Part shown: piece by piece, positions 44,858-54,051 of the stretch
Position numbering within the stretch: the stretch's first letter is position 1
Layout: every line of letters begins with the position of its first letter
From: Methylorubrum salsuginis
Lineage (GTDB): Bacteria; Pseudomonadota; Alphaproteobacteria; Rhizobiales; Beijerinckiaceae
Direction of reading: 5' to 3'
DNA: 64,000 nucleotides
NCBI RefSeq assembly: GCF_900114375.1
Contig: NZ_FOSV01000009.1
Location: 62,001 to 126,000 of the forward strand
Position numbers and translations under genes: made by a program
Notes under the pieces: generated by a model
Databases searched by the model: none
What the model saw: the letters and a program-made list of their open reading frames with translations, nothing else
Told to the model about the DNA's origin: nothing

Positions 44858-47554
44858 TCAGGCTACGCGGAGCGTCACCTTGATCAGCCCCGGCTCGTCC
44901 GGCGCGGGGCGCTCCTCGAAGTCGAGATGGCGGCAGACCGCGCGCATGGCCTGATTCTCGGACAGCACGTCGCCCTCGACGAACCCGATGCCCTCGGCCC
45001 GCGCCCAGTCGATCATCATCCGCATCAGGGCGATGCCGAGCCCGGTGCCCTTGATGTCCGAGCGCACGAGGATCGCGAACTCGCCCCGGTCGTGGTTGGC
45101 ATCGGCGTGCAGCCGCACCGCCCCGAGCATGCGCCGGGATTCGTCGGCGCCCTCCTCGGTCGCCACGAAGGCGACGGCGCGGGAATAGTCGAGCTGGGTC
45201 AGGCGGGCGAGGAAGGCGTGGCTAAAGTCGCGCACGGGCGCGAAGAAGCGCAGGCGCACGTCCTCCGGATCGACCTGCTCGAAGAAGGCGTGGAACATCC
45301 CCTCGTCCTCGGGGCGCACCGGGCGGACGAGGACGCGCCGGTCGCCCGCCACCATCCGCCGCTCCCACTCGGCCGGATAGGGCCGGATCGCGAAGCGCGG
45401 ATGCCAGTTGCCGCGGCGTTGGCCGGCGCCGGTCTCGGCCTCGATCCGCACCCGCGCGTCGAGGGCGACGACGCCGTCGGCGTCGGCGAGCAGCGGGTTG
45501 ATGTCGAGTTCGCGCACGGCCGGCAGGTCGGCGGCGAGCTGAGCGAGTTTGACGAGCGTGAGCGCGATGGCGCCGGTGTCGGCGGCCGGCACGTCGCGAT
45601 AGGCCACGAGCCGGCGAGAGACGCGGGTGCGGCCGATCAGTTCCTCGGCCAGCGCGAGGTCGAGGGGCGGCAGGGACAAAGCCCGGTCGTCGATCACCTC
45701 GACCGCGGTGCCGCCCCGGCCGAACACCACGACGGGGCCGAAGACCGGGTCTTCGGCGAGCCCCGCGATCAGCTCCCGCGCCTGCGCCCGGCGCACGGTC
45801 GGCTGCACCGCGAAGCCCGCGATGCGCGCCTCCGGCTGCAGGCCTCGCACCCGCGCGATCATGGCATGGGCCGCCTCGCGCACGTCGGCCTCCGAGGTGA
45901 GGCCGAGGCGCACGCCGCCGACCTCGGACTTGTGCACCACGTCCGGCGAGACGAGCTTGAGCGCCACCGTGTGTCCGGCGGCGATCAGGGGCCACGCGGC
46001 GGCCGCCGCGCCGTCGGGATCGGGGGCGAGTGTGTTGGGCACCGAATCGATGCCGTAGGCGGCGAGCAGAGCGGCCACGGCGGCCGGATCGAGCCAGCTC
46101 CGGCCCTCGCTCAGCGCCTGCGCGACGACGGCACGGGCGGCGGCGATGTCGGGAGAGAAGTCGCGCGGCAGGGAATCCGGCGTGCGCATCAGGTCGTCCT
46201 GCGCCTCGCGGTAGCGCACGAGATGCAGGAACCCTTCGACCGCGTCGGCGTCGGTCGCGAAGAGCGGGATCTTGGCCCGTCCGTAGATCGCGCGGATTTC
46301 CTCGTCCTCGCCGATCGAGACCGCGAAGACCGGCTTGCGCCGTCCGGCGGCCCGGCCCATCGCCACCGTGTCGGTGACGGTCTTGGCGACCTCGTGGGAG
46401 CCGGCGCGGGCGGTCGGCACGTGGATCGCCAGCAGCGCGTCGCTGCCGCGGTCGGCGAGCAGGGGTTCGAGGGCGCGGGCGAAATCACGGGGCACCGCGT
46501 CGATGCCAAGATCGAGGGGGTTGGCGTGCGATCCGTGCCGCACCGGGGCGAGCTTCCCCAGGGTCTCGTCGGAGGGGGCACACAAGGCCCCGCCGCGGTC
46601 CGCCAAAGTATCGGCGGCGAGCGCCCCGATGCCGCGCCCGTTGGAGACGATCATCAGGCGCTTGCCGGGAAACGGCCGCTGGCGTCCGAGGGTCTCGACC
46701 GCCGAGAACATGGCGTCCAACCCGTCGACGGTGAGGATGCCGGCGCGGCGGAACGCGGCCTCGTAGACGGCGCCGGGCTTGGCGAGCGCACCCGTATGGG
46801 TCTTCGGCGCATGGTCCGGGCCGTCGTGGCGCCCCGTGCGCAGGACGACGACCGGCTTGGCGCGGGCGGCGGCCCGTGCCGCGCTCAGAAATTTCCGCGC
46901 ATCCGCGACATGATGAAGGGACAGGATGATCGCGCGGGTCCGAAAGTCCTCGGCGAAGTGGTCGAGGCAGTCGGCCACGTCCACATCGGCCGAGCGGCCC
47001 AGCGTCATCACCGCCGAGAAGCCGACGCCGCGCCGGCCCGCCCATTCGGCGATGGCCGAGGCGACGGTGCCGGATTGCGAGATCAGCGCGAGGTCGCCGG
47101 GCGCCGGCGCGCGCGCCAGCAGTGTGGCGTTGAGGCCGTGCGCGGGCACGCTCAGGCCGACGCTGTCGGGCCCGATCAGGCGCAGGCCGTACCGCCGGGC
47201 GGAGGCGCGGGCGGCGGCCAGCGGGGCGGCCTCGCCGTGGCCGAGATGGGCCGAGAGCACCACCGCCGCCGCCGCGCCCACGCGCCCCGCCTCCTCGACG
47301 ATGTCCGGCACCGCGAAGGGCGGCGTGGCGATCATCACGAGGTCGGGCGGCGCGGACAGGTCGGCGAGGCGGGGCACGCAGGGCAGGCCGTCGACGCTGG
47401 CCTCGCGGGGGTGGACCGGGACGACCTCGCCGGTGAAGCCGCCAGCCCGCAGGCCGTCGATGATCGCGCGCCCGACCGAGCCGGGGCGGTCGCCCGCCCC
47501 CACCACGGCGATGCGGCGGGGGGCGAGCAGGGCATCGAATCGGTAGGTGCTCAT
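44858..47554 (-). CDS. Acyl-CoA synthetase-like protein acetyltransferase (Pat/YfiQ family)
   Basis: An 898-residue two-part enzyme. Residues about 1-690 are an NDP-forming acyl-CoA ligase module: a CoA-binding Rossmann domain (RRIAVVGAGDRPGSVGRAI), succinyl-CoA-ligase-like domains (LALISQSGTVASAIAEW; KTHTGALAKPGAVYEAAFRR) and an ATP-grasp part (VALKLVSPDVVHKSEVGGV). Residues about 730-895 are a GNAT acetyltransferase (RPVRPEDEGMFHAFF; VRSDIKGTGLGIALMRMMID). Relatives acetylate lysines of acetyl-CoA synthetase and others, with the ligase part sensing acyl-CoA. The His of the HTGALA motif, phosphorylated in true ADP-forming ligases, is present here. Ligase activity is uncertain. Confidence 0.9.
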   Translation of the reverse strand: MSTYRFDALLAPRRIAVVGAGDRPGSVGRAIIDGLRAGGFTGEVVPVHPREASVDGLPCVPRLADLSAPPDLVMIATPPFAVPDIVEEAGRVGAAAAVVLSAHLGHGEAAPLAAARASARRYGLRLIGPDSVGLSVPAHGLNATLLARAPAPGDLALISQSGTVASAIAEWAGRRGVGFSAVMTLGRSADVDVADCLDHFAEDFRTRAIILSLHHVADARKFLSAARAAARAKPVVVLRTGRHDGPDHAPKTHTGALAKPGAVYEAAFRRAGILTVDGLDAMFSAVETLGRQRPFPGKRLMIVSNGRGIGALAADTLADRGGALCAPSDETLGKLAPVRHGSHANPLDLGIDAVPRDFARALEPLLADRGSDALLAIHVPTARAGSHEVAKTVTDTVAMGRAAGRRKPVFAVSIGEDEEIRAIYGRAKIPLFATDADAVEGFLHLVRYREAQDDLMRTPDSLPRDFSPDIAAARAVVAQALSEGRSWLDPAAVAALLAAYGIDSVPNTLAPDPDGAAAAAWPLIAAGHTVALKLVSPDVVHKSEVGGVRLGLTSEADVREAAHAMIARVRGLQPEARIAGFAVQPTVRRAQARELIAGLAEDPVFGPVVVFGRGGTAVEVIDDRALSLPPLDLALAEELIGRTRVSRRLVAYRDVPAADTGAIALTLVKLAQLAADLPAVRELDINPLLADADGVVALDARVRIEAETGAGQRRGNWHPRFAIRPYPAEWERRMVAGDRRVLVRPVRPEDEGMFHAFFEQVDPEDVRLRFFAPVRDFSHAFLARLTQLDYSRAVAFVATEEGADESRRMLGAVRLHADANHDRGEFAILVRSDIKGTGLGIALMRMMIDWARAEGIGFVEGDVLSENQAMRAVCRHLDFEERPAPDEPGLIKVTLRVA

Positions 47555-47645
47555 CGCGCGCCAGCCGTAGGGACGGTCGGCGAGGGGTTACACCATAAGG
47601 CGGCGTGAGGGCACCGGCGCAGCGGGCGTCGGCGGGCCGGAGCGA

Positions 47646-47795
47646 TCAAGCCGCGCGGCGCGGCGCCAGCACGAAGGTCTCGTGGAGCCTGTACACTTTC
47701 GGCCAATGCTCGCGATCGGCCAGCGCGCGGGCCTCGGTGAGGGAAATTCCGCGGGCGTCGGCCAGGTCGGTCAGGCTCATCCATTCGTTTTGCAT
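47646..47795 (-). CDS. 49-residue HTH-like small protein
   Basis: A small gene read directly from the sequence. It starts at the ATG at 47795, with AGGGGAG 7 bases upstream, and stops at TGA 47648-47646. The product begins MQNEWMSLTDLADARGISL and ends LAPRRAA. The segment SLTDLADARGISLTEARALA has the helix-turn-helix spacing of an excisionase/MerR-like DNA-binding start, and WPKVYRLHETFVLAP would form the following wing. Too small to be a full regulator. It is divergent from the class II aldolase gene, 129 bases between starts, and could regulate it (inference). Confidence 0.65.
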   Translation of the reverse strand: MQNEWMSLTDLADARGISLTEARALADREHWPKVYRLHETFVLAPRRAA

Positions 47796-47924
47796 CGATA
47801 CGCTCCCCTGAATATTTGTTATGGGGCAAAGCTATCCATCGCCGACCTAACGGGACCTGAACGGTGAGGTTCCCGTGGCCGGGGGGCTCCCACCACCGTT
47901 AACCGCGCGCAAAAGGACAAGTCC

Positions 47925-48575
47925 GTGGCCCCCTTCGCGACCCGCCAAGCCATCGTCGAGGCCATGCGCAGCCTGCTCTCCTCGGGCTTGAGCCAGGGCA
48001 CCTCGGGCAACGTCTCGGTGCGCTGGGGCGAAGGCCTCCTCGTCACGCCCTCGGGCATCCCGGCCGAGCAGCTCAGCCCGGACGACCTCGTCGAGATGGA
48101 CATGGACGGGGCCTACGACCATCCGCTCGCGCCCTCCTCCGAATGGCGCTTCCACCGCGACATCCTCGCGGCGCGGCCGGAGATCGGCGCCGTGGTGCAT
48201 GCCCATCCCCCCTACGCCACCGCCTTCGCGATCTGTGGGCGGGACATCCCGGCGGTGCATTACATGATCGCTATGGCGGGTGGCCCGAACATCCGCTGCG
48301 CCCCCTACGCGCCCTACGGCACGCAGGCCCTGTCCGAGCACGCGCTGCGAGCCCTCGACCGGCGCAGCGCCTGCCTTCTGGCCAATCACGGCATGATCGC
48401 CACCGGGCCGAACCTCGCCAAGGCGCTCTGGCTCGCCGTCGAGGTCGAGGCCCTTTGCCGCCAATACGCGCTCGCGCTGCAGATCGGCACGCCGGTCGTC
48501 CTGTCGGATGCGGAGGTCGCCGAGACGGTCGAACGGTTCAAGTCCTACGGGCCGCGGGACAAGGCCGGCCACTGA
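47925..48575 (+). CDS. Class II aldolase/adducin-family protein (FucA-like)
   Basis: A 216-residue zinc enzyme of the fuculose-phosphate aldolase/ribulose-phosphate epimerase fold. SQGTSGNVSVR near the N-terminus binds the substrate phosphate; E73 in SSEWRFH is the catalytic acid position; H92 and H94 in HAHPPYA and H155 in NHGM are the zinc ligands. Relatives act on L-fuculose-1-phosphate, methylthioribulose-1-phosphate or similar; the substrate is not assignable here. The start is GTG at 47925. No other sugar-catabolism gene is nearby. Confidence 0.88.
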   Translation: MAPFATRQAIVEAMRSLLSSGLSQGTSGNVSVRWGEGLLVTPSGIPAEQLSPDDLVEMDMDGAYDHPLAPSSEWRFHRDILAARPEIGAVVHAHPPYATAFAICGRDIPAVHYMIAMAGGPNIRCAPYAPYGTQALSEHALRALDRRSACLLANHGMIATGPNLAKALWLAVEVEALCRQYALALQIGTPVVLSDAEVAETVERFKSYGPRDKAGH

Positions 48576-48885
48576 GGCGGCGCGGTCCCGTCCCCCACTC
48601 GCATGCGAGCCCTCCGCTGCCGTCGCGGCCCGAAGAGGCAGGGGCGGCGATTGACAAAGCCTAAGCCTTTGACCCGCAAGGGCCTCGTTTAGCGGCGATG
48701 GACTATGCCGAATGGCCGATCTAGTTGTCCTTTCGCAACTGCGTGAAATCCAGCTTGCGAATTGCCCAATCGACGGCTAATCCTCGGCCGATCACACAGT
48801 GACTTCGTCTCCGTCAACGGCCGCGTCGTCCTGATGACGCCGGACGATTTTGGCGTTCGCGCGCTTGAGAAGGGAATTGTTGAGG
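48576..48885. other. Leader region of the MucR-like gene
   Basis: 310 bases without a supported gene. A consensus TTGACA lies at 48651-48656, without a clear -10 at standard distance. The stretch 48700-48880 is richer in A and T than its surroundings, as expected for the AT-rich targets that MucR/Ros proteins bind, so autoregulation is possible. Confidence 0.45.
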
Positions 48886-49332
48886 ATGTCATTGGAGGAC
48901 GGCCCCAGCGACGATTACGTGTCGCTCACCGTCGACATCGTGTCGGCTTTCGTTGCGCACAATTCCCTCGCTTCGGGCGAGCTTCCCGGGCTGATCGTGG
49001 CGGTCCACGAGACGCTGGCCGCCCTCGCCGGCGGTTCGGCCGAGCCGGAAGCGCCGCCGCTGACGCCCGCGGTCCCGGTCAAGCGCTCGATCCAGCCGGA
49101 TTTCCTGATCTGCCTGGAGGACGGAAAGAAGTTCAAGTCGCTCAAGCGCCATCTGCGCACGCGCTACAACCTCTCGCCCGACGAATATCGCGCCCGCTGG
49201 AACCTGCCGGACGACTATCCCATGGTCGCGCCGAACTACGCCCAGACCCGCTCGGAACTGGCACGGACGATGGGGCTCGGCCAGCAGCGCCGCAAATGGC
49301 CGGCCAAGACCCCACCCGCCGGCGAGGGCTGA
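48886..49332 (+). CDS. MucR/Ros-family zinc-finger transcriptional regulator
   Basis: A 148-residue regulator of exopolysaccharide, motility or cell-cycle genes in Hyphomicrobiales; MucR homologues also act as H-NS-like proteins. The C-terminal half is the Ros zinc-finger region: CLEDGKKFKSLKRHLRTRYN, then LSPDEYRARWNLPDDYPMVA and PNYAQTRSELARTMGLGQ. The usual first Cys of a Cys2His2 finger is replaced (DFLICLEDGKKF has one Cys), as in the MucR/Ml subclass of variable zinc ligands. The ATG at 48886 has AAGGGA 10 bases upstream; an upstream in-frame start at 48850 is less likely. Confidence 0.93.
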   Translation: MSLEDGPSDDYVSLTVDIVSAFVAHNSLASGELPGLIVAVHETLAALAGGSAEPEAPPLTPAVPVKRSIQPDFLICLEDGKKFKSLKRHLRTRYNLSPDEYRARWNLPDDYPMVAPNYAQTRSELARTMGLGQQRRKWPAKTPPAGEG

Positions 49333-49468
49333 GGCGCAGGCCTTGTCCACAGGCGATCCGGTGGCGTCCCGCCCCGGCCGCCCGATCCGTTAGAGGTCGG
49401 GCAACGCTTCGAACCGAACAGTCGCGGCTCCTGCCGGGCCGCGTGCCCGGCTCCCGTCAGGAGCCCCG

Positions 49469-50251
49469 ATGTCCGGCCGCTCGCCCACCGCCATCCGCCT
49501 GTTCTGGACGATGGTCGCCGGTTCCTCGGCCGGCTTCTGGTACGGCGCACCCGCTTTCGCCGCCACGGGGGCGGCCTGCCTCGCGATCCTGATCCATCGC
49601 CTCGACCGGCCGCGGCGCTTCCGCGCCCTCGTCCGCCGAGTGTGCCGGCGGCACGCCGAGACCCTGGCCCTGCGGCGGCGCCAGGAGCGCTTCATCGACG
49701 CCTACGGCAACACCATCGAGGACGGCTGGCTGCGCGAGCGCGACTACTTCATCGAGCGCACCGTGATGCCGCGGATCGAGGCACGCTTCGCCGATTACGC
49801 CGAGACGCGCTTCGAGGAGATGGCGGCCATCGTCGAGCGGGTCGCCCGCCGCCACGCCCTGCCGGAGGCCGACGAGAGCCCGGAGGACGGCATCGCCTAC
49901 GAGCGCTTCTGCGCCCAGTTGCTGCAGCAGGCCGGCTGGCGGGCCCGGCCGACGCAGGCGAGCGGCGACCAGGGCTGCGATGTGGTCGCCGAGCGCGACG
50001 GATTTCGCCTCGTGGTCCAGTGTAAGCGCTACGGACGCCCCGTGGGCAACGCCGCGGTGCAGGAGGCGGCCGCCGCCGCCCTGCACTGGTCGGCCGACAT
50101 GGCCGCCGTCGTCTCGAATGCCGGGTTCACGCCCGCCGCGCGCAAGCTCGCCGGCACCACCGGCGTGTGGCTCCTCCACCACGATGCGCTGGCCGAGCTC
50201 GAACCCCCGCGGGAGGTCGGGCGCCGGCTGCTGCCGGCCGGCGGGCGCTGA
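49469..50251 (+). CDS. Membrane-anchored Mrr-type restriction endonuclease
   Basis: A 260-residue protein. Two hydrophobic segments lie near the N-terminus (about residues 10-43), followed by an Arg-rich charged helical region and a C-terminal Mrr_cat domain: AYERFCAQLLQQAGWRARPT, SGDQGCDVV (D171) and LVVQCKRYGRPVG (Q184, K186), giving the D-(Q/E)xK nuclease core. VSNAGFTPAARKLAG closes the domain. Mrr-like enzymes cut modified DNA; membrane-anchored versions are known but poorly understood. No modification methylase is nearby. The ATG start gives a reasonable N-terminus. Confidence 0.85.
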   Translation: MSGRSPTAIRLFWTMVAGSSAGFWYGAPAFAATGAACLAILIHRLDRPRRFRALVRRVCRRHAETLALRRRQERFIDAYGNTIEDGWLRERDYFIERTVMPRIEARFADYAETRFEEMAAIVERVARRHALPEADESPEDGIAYERFCAQLLQQAGWRARPTQASGDQGCDVVAERDGFRLVVQCKRYGRPVGNAAVQEAAAAALHWSADMAAVVSNAGFTPAARKLAGTTGVWLLHHDALAELEPPREVGRRLLPAGGR

Positions 50252-50401
50252 TCGCCCCGGTCCGGTTCGGTTAACACCCCCTTAAACCCGCCGCATTTAG
50301 GCTGCGGAAACGACGACGGAACCGCTCCGCCGAAAGGGGGAGGTCCGCCCACCCTGAACGGAAGCGGGGATGCGATCTCCTCAGGATCGCCCGCCCCACG
50401 C

Positions 50402-52603
50402 ATGGATCGCATGGCGAAGACAGGCGGACGCAAACCCCGCAGCGAACCGAGCTTCGACATCCCGGAAGGGAGCGATCCTGCGCGCCTCGACGTGCGCCTG
50501 TCGCGCGGCGACCGCACCGGCGGTGGCACGCGCCAGGGCAGCGCCAAGGCCGCGGCCCCGCGCGCGACCGCGCGACGCAAAAGCTCGGGCGGCGGCGGAA
50601 AGCCGCCGCGGCGGCGCCGCTCCTGGCTCGGCCGGATCGTCCACGGCGTGGTCGTGCTCGGCATCTGGGGCGTGATCGCACTGGCCGGCCTCATCGCCTA
50701 CCACGCCTCGCAACTGCCGCCGATCGATCAGCTGGCGGTGCCGAAGCGCCCGCCCAACATCGCGATCCTGGCAAGCGACGGCAGCTTGCTCGCCAACCGC
50801 GGCGAGACCGGCGGTCGCGTCGTCTCAATCAAGGAATTGCCGCCCTACCTGCCGCGCGCCTTCGTGGCGATCGAGGACCGGCGCTTCTACGACCATTTCG
50901 GCGTCGATCCGGTCGGCATCGCCCGCGCCATCACCCAGAACCTGACCCGGCGCGGACTGGCGCAGGGCGGCTCGACGCTGACGCAGCAGCTCGCCAAAAA
51001 CCTGTTCCTCACACCCGAGCGCTCGGCCTCGCGAAAAATCCAGGAGGCGATCCTGGCCCTGTGGCTGGAGCACAAATACACCAAGGACGAGATTCTCGAA
51101 CTCTACCTCAACCGGGTCTATTTCGGCGCCGGCGCCTACGGCGTCGAGGCGGCCGCCCAGCGGTATTTCGGCAAGCCCGCCAAGAACGTGACGTTGGCCG
51201 AGGCCGCCATGCTCGGCGGCCTGGTCCAGGCGCCCTCGCGGCTCGCGCCGAACCGCAACCTCAAGGCCGCGCAGGCGCGGGCCGCCCATGTGCTCGCCGC
51301 CATGGAGGAACTGGGCTTCGCCAAGGCCCCCGACGTGAAGGTGGCGCTGGCCCAGCCCGCGCGCCCCGCCTCCACCCGCGGCGGCGGCTCGTCGAACTAC
51401 GTCGCCGACCTCGTGATGGACGTGCTCGACGACTTCCTGCCGAAGTTCGACGACGACATCGTCGTCTCCACCACCGTCGATGCGGGCTTGCAGGCCACCG
51501 GCGAGCGCGCGCTCACCGACGAACTCAACGCCAAGGGCGCCCGCTACAACGTCGCGCAAGGGGCGCTCGTCTCGATGCGGCCCGACGGAGCGATCCGCGC
51601 CCTGATCGGCGGGCGCGACTACGCGCAGAGCCAGTTCAACCGCGCGACCACCGCCAAGCGCCAGCCGGGCTCCTCGTTCAAGCCGTTCGTCTATCTCGCC
51701 GCGGTCGAGAAGGGCCTGACCCCCGACACGGTGCGCGACGACGCGCCGATCCGCATCGGCAACTGGGCGCCTGAGAACTACTCGCACAGCTACAGCGGCG
51801 CGGTGACGCTCCGCGAGGCGCTGGCGCAGTCGCTCAACACGGTGGCGGTGCGGCTCGGCCAGGAGGTCGGCCCCAAGGCGGTGGTGCAGACGGCCCAGCG
51901 GCTGGGCATCTCCTCGCCGCTCCAGGCCAACGGCTCGATCGCGCTCGGCACCTCCGAGGTGACGCCGCTGGAGATGGTCGGCGCCTATTGCGCCTTCGCC
52001 AACGGCGGCACCGGGGTGATCCCCTACGTCATCGCCAGCATCAAGTCGGCGAGCGGCAAGGTGCTGTACAAGCGGGGCGAGGGCGGGCTCGGCCGCGTCA
52101 TCGATCCGAACGCCGTCGGCATGATGAACGCCATGATGCACGACGTCTTCACCATGGGCACGGCCCGAAAGGCCGACATCCCCGGCTGGGAACTCGCGGG
52201 CAAGACCGGCACCAGCCAGGATTTCCGCGATGCGTGGTTCATCGGCTATTCGGGGACGCTCGTGACCGGAATCTGGCTCGGCAACGACGACGGCGAGCCG
52301 ACCAAGAAGGCGTCGGGCGGCAGCCTGCCCGCCGAGATCTGGAAGACCTACATGACGGTCGCCCTCAAGGCCGACAAGCCGGTCGGCCTGCCCGGCATCA
52401 ACCGCTGGCGGGCCCGGCCGCAGGTCGCGAATGCGGGTGAGCGCGAGGGCCCCGGCGGGTTGATCGGCGCACTCATCGGCGGCGAGCCCGACCGCACGGC
52501 CTCCGTGCCGCCTCCGCCGCGCGCCGTGCCGAGCGGACGCGGCCAGGGGCCGAGTCAGGATGACCGCAACTTCCTCGAGAAGCTGTTCGGGGTCGGCGAG
52601 TAA
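50402..52603 (+). CDS. mrcA: Class A penicillin-binding protein 1A
   Basis: Bifunctional peptidoglycan glycosyltransferase/transpeptidase, 733 residues. A basic cytoplasmic tail of about 75 residues and one membrane helix (about 78-100) precede the GT51 domain with the catalytic Glu158 in IEDRRFYDHFGVD and QGGSTLTQQLAKNLFL. The transpeptidase domain has the three active-site motifs: SSFK with S424 and K427, SLN in AQSLNTVAV, and KTGTS starting at K601. A Pro/Arg-rich C-terminal tail follows. A start at 50402 or 50411 is possible. Shorter than E. coli PBP1A because it lacks the inserted OB-like domain. Confidence 0.94.
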   Translation: MDRMAKTGGRKPRSEPSFDIPEGSDPARLDVRLSRGDRTGGGTRQGSAKAAAPRATARRKSSGGGGKPPRRRRSWLGRIVHGVVVLGIWGVIALAGLIAYHASQLPPIDQLAVPKRPPNIAILASDGSLLANRGETGGRVVSIKELPPYLPRAFVAIEDRRFYDHFGVDPVGIARAITQNLTRRGLAQGGSTLTQQLAKNLFLTPERSASRKIQEAILALWLEHKYTKDEILELYLNRVYFGAGAYGVEAAAQRYFGKPAKNVTLAEAAMLGGLVQAPSRLAPNRNLKAAQARAAHVLAAMEELGFAKAPDVKVALAQPARPASTRGGGSSNYVADLVMDVLDDFLPKFDDDIVVSTTVDAGLQATGERALTDELNAKGARYNVAQGALVSMRPDGAIRALIGGRDYAQSQFNRATTAKRQPGSSFKPFVYLAAVEKGLTPDTVRDDAPIRIGNWAPENYSHSYSGAVTLREALAQSLNTVAVRLGQEVGPKAVVQTAQRLGISSPLQANGSIALGTSEVTPLEMVGAYCAFANGGTGVIPYVIASIKSASGKVLYKRGEGGLGRVIDPNAVGMMNAMMHDVFTMGTARKADIPGWELAGKTGTSQDFRDAWFIGYSGTLVTGIWLGNDDGEPTKKASGGSLPAEIWKTYMTVALKADKPVGLPGINRWRARPQVANAGEREGPGGLIGALIGGEPDRTASVPPPPRAVPSGRGQGPSQDDRNFLEKLFGVGE

Positions 52604-52860
52604 TCGCGGCTTCTGCCGGATTATCCCGAAGCCTGACGGGATTTCCTCCCGCTGGTGCCGGGCGTCGCACCGGCATGGCCGCGTGCCACATTCGCGCCAT
52701 GTTGCGGGCATGAGCCTTGGATGGCACGGGTGGCCGCGCCGCCCGTCGCGAGAGAAGGAGCCTCCGTGTCCTCCCCCCTGCCCGACCGCAGCCGCCGCGG
52801 CCTTCAGGCCCGCGCGTGCCGGCCGGGCGTGCCCCCCGCCGGACGCCGGAGCCGCGCCTG

Positions 52861-53934
52861 ATGCTGCCGCACCATCGCTGGTTCTGGTTCCTGATCCTGC
52901 TCGCCACCGGCGGGGCGGGCCTGCTCTACAACGTGATCTTCGCGGGCGGCGCGAGCCCGGCGGCGGGCTTCACCTACGGCCTCTGCGTCGGCATCGCCGC
53001 GCTCGCCTTCGACCGCGGCGTGCTGCTCGCCGGGCTCCAGGCCCGCATCCGCCAACTGCCCGCCGGCTTCTACGTGGTGGCGGCTGAGCTCTCCTACGTG
53101 GCCATGATCGTGGCCGGCAACGCGCTCGGCGGCCTCGTCGTCTGGCTGCTCGGCCTCACCACCGATCCGCTGCTGGAGGCGGTGCGGACCACCCCACGCG
53201 TGCTGGCCTACGCGCTCGCGGTCTCGGCCCTGCTCGTCTTCGTGATCCGCATGCGCGATCTCATCGGCGGCGAGGTCTTCATCAACTTCCTCGTCGGGCG
53301 CTATCACCGCCCGGTGGAGGAGGAGCGCGTCTTCCTGTTCCTCGATGTCGTCGGCTCCACCGCCTTTGCCGAGACCCACGGCGACCTGCGGGCGCAGGAA
53401 TATCTCAGCGCCGTCTTCGCGACGCTCGCCGAGCCGGTGCGCCGGTTCCACGGCTCGGTCGACGACTATATCGGCGACCTCGCCATGATCACGTGGCCGA
53501 TGGAGCGCGGGCTGAAGGACGCCCGCTGCGTCGCCTGCCTGTTCGCCGTGCGCGACCGGATCGAGGCCGACGCCGCCGCCTGGGAGGCGCGCTTCGGCAC
53601 CGTGCCGCGTCTGCGCGCCGGCCTGCATGGCGGCCCGGTGGTGACGGCGGAAGTGGGCGTGGATCGGCACAAGATCGCCTATTTCGGCGACGCGGTGAAC
53701 GTCGTGGCGCGGGTCGAGTCGCTGTGTCGCCCGCTCGGCGTCGACACCCTGATCTCCGAGGATCTCCTCACCCGCCTGCCGCATCTGCCCAAGGGCATCA
53801 CCGCCCGGGGGCTCGGCAGCCATGCCCTGCGGGGGCGCGGTCGTCGCCTGTCGGTCGCGACGCTCGAACGGGTGGCAGAGCTGCCCAATCCGGAGGCACG
53901 CCCCCTGGCTCGTCCGCGCGAAGCCGCCGGCTGA
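52861..53934 (+). CDS. Membrane-bound class III adenylate/guanylate cyclase
   Basis: A 357-residue signalling enzyme making cyclic AMP or GMP. About five membrane segments lie in residues 8-145 (FWFLILLATGGAGLLYNVIF and following). The catalytic domain (about 160-340) shows FLFLDVVGSTAFAETHGDL with the first metal Asp, YIGDLAMITWP with the second metal Asp, RAGLHGGPVVTAEVG and FGDAVNVVARVESL with the transition-state Asn-Arg pair, so it should be active. The 5' region before 52861 is Arg/Pro-rich and poor as protein, so I start at the ATG there. The base specificity was not determined. Confidence 0.88.
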   Translation: MLPHHRWFWFLILLATGGAGLLYNVIFAGGASPAAGFTYGLCVGIAALAFDRGVLLAGLQARIRQLPAGFYVVAAELSYVAMIVAGNALGGLVVWLLGLTTDPLLEAVRTTPRVLAYALAVSALLVFVIRMRDLIGGEVFINFLVGRYHRPVEEERVFLFLDVVGSTAFAETHGDLRAQEYLSAVFATLAEPVRRFHGSVDDYIGDLAMITWPMERGLKDARCVACLFAVRDRIEADAAAWEARFGTVPRLRAGLHGGPVVTAEVGVDRHKIAYFGDAVNVVARVESLCRPLGVDTLISEDLLTRLPHLPKGITARGLGSHALRGRGRRLSVATLERVAELPNPEARPLARPREAAG

Positions 53935-54051
53935 CGCTCACGCCCCAGGCAGATCGCCCCTCCGGGGCGCAGCTGCCTGCGAAAGCGGCCGTCTGGCGCG
54001 CGGCTTGCGTTCCGGTCCCGTGTCACGCGACAGCGAGAAACACGGAACCCC

